This document shows, one piece after another, positions 63,691 to 64,000 of a stretch of 64,000 nt of DNA (position 1 is the stretch's first letter; each line of letters starts with the position of its first letter). Below the pieces are notes generated by a model, which saw only the letters and a program-made list of their open reading frames with translations, did no database searches and was not told the origin of the DNA. The stretch covers positions 1,860,001 through 1,924,000 of the forward strand of contig OX463829.1 in assembly GCA_949825045.1 (NCBI GenBank), written 5' to 3'. The stretch is from Argyresthia goedartella (taxonomy: Eukaryota > Arthropoda > Insecta > Lepidoptera > Argyresthiidae). A program made the position numbers and the translations under genes.

Positions 63691-64000
63691 AAAGTCTCAT
63701 CTTCTCGTTATGGATCCTTATTTGTATTTTTAACGCCAACGGTAAAAATATATAAAGAAACTAAATTAATGCATATCAGTCAAATCATTATCTACAAAAC
63801 ATATATACTTGTTTACAAATTTTTAAACAACTTGGCTCACTCCGAAATAATCTTTACCAAGAAAAAATTCAAGCATTACCTTAGAAGTAGCAATAAGTTA
63901 CAATTAGTAACGCCGCGGACGAACTACGGAAAATCTTCTTGTTTGAGGGAGCACAACATGTTTAACAAACTGCCGCAAAATATTCCATATATATCATATT
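63691..64000 (+). pseudogene. Tail of a second LINE, running off the window
   Basis: The plus-strand frame to the last base reads IIYKTYILVYKFLNNL, then NKLQLVTPRTNYGKSSCLRE and HNMFNKLPQNIPYI, the typical ORF2 C terminus of another CR1/Jockey-group LINE. The join with the preceding LINE near 63690 happens to keep an open frame, but the expected sequence between the two parts is missing, so they are probably two different insertions. Incomplete at the window edge. Confidence 0.6.

Overview
This is eukaryotic nuclear DNA, almost certainly from a moth or butterfly. The signs are (TTAGG)n arrays carrying an R1-clade telomere-type retrotransposon in SART orientation, several tRNA-derived SINE families, and the dispersed 'gagtcggactcgc' repeat that I associate with lepidopteran genomes. 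The window is AT-rich and packed with transposable elements. I found no confirmed host gene. The best host candidate is one possible first coding exon on the minus strand (22566-22753).

Layout. 1-3770: a foldback, a Jockey-like LINE scrap, and a hAT-like MITE inserted into a SINE, with more SINE copies after it. 3768-10135: a small MITE with long terminal inverted repeats and a TTAGG array at its centre; a complete, GC-rich SART-like retrotransposon with both reading frames open sits inside that array. 10140-23320: a Tc1 transposase relic split by a 0.44-kb repeat, LINE 3' ends, foldbacks and Rep-L copies. 23325-29286: a SINE split by a BEL/Pao LTR retrotransposon with identical 185-bp LTRs and a 5-bp target duplication. 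Its single ORF runs gag, protease, integrase tail, envelope; reverse transcriptase, RNase H and most of integrase are missing. 29290-37700: SINEs, foldbacks and repeat fragments. 37716-40113: a 2.4-kb transposon-like insertion in a foldback element. 40370-52040: mostly anonymous sequence with repeat fragments. 52550-64000: several LINE fragments, SINEs and a large palindrome carrying a smaller palindromic MITE.

How the parts relate. Most features are insertions inside other insertions, so the order of events can often be read directly: a paralogous copy, or the opposite palindrome arm, shows the empty site. Two elements look recently mobile. One is the SART-like element (both ORFs open, poly(A) tail present). 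The other is the BEL/Pao derivative (identical LTRs), which has no polymerase or complete integrase of its own and must have been copied with enzymes supplied in trans. All family names are from reading motifs by eye; no database search was possible.
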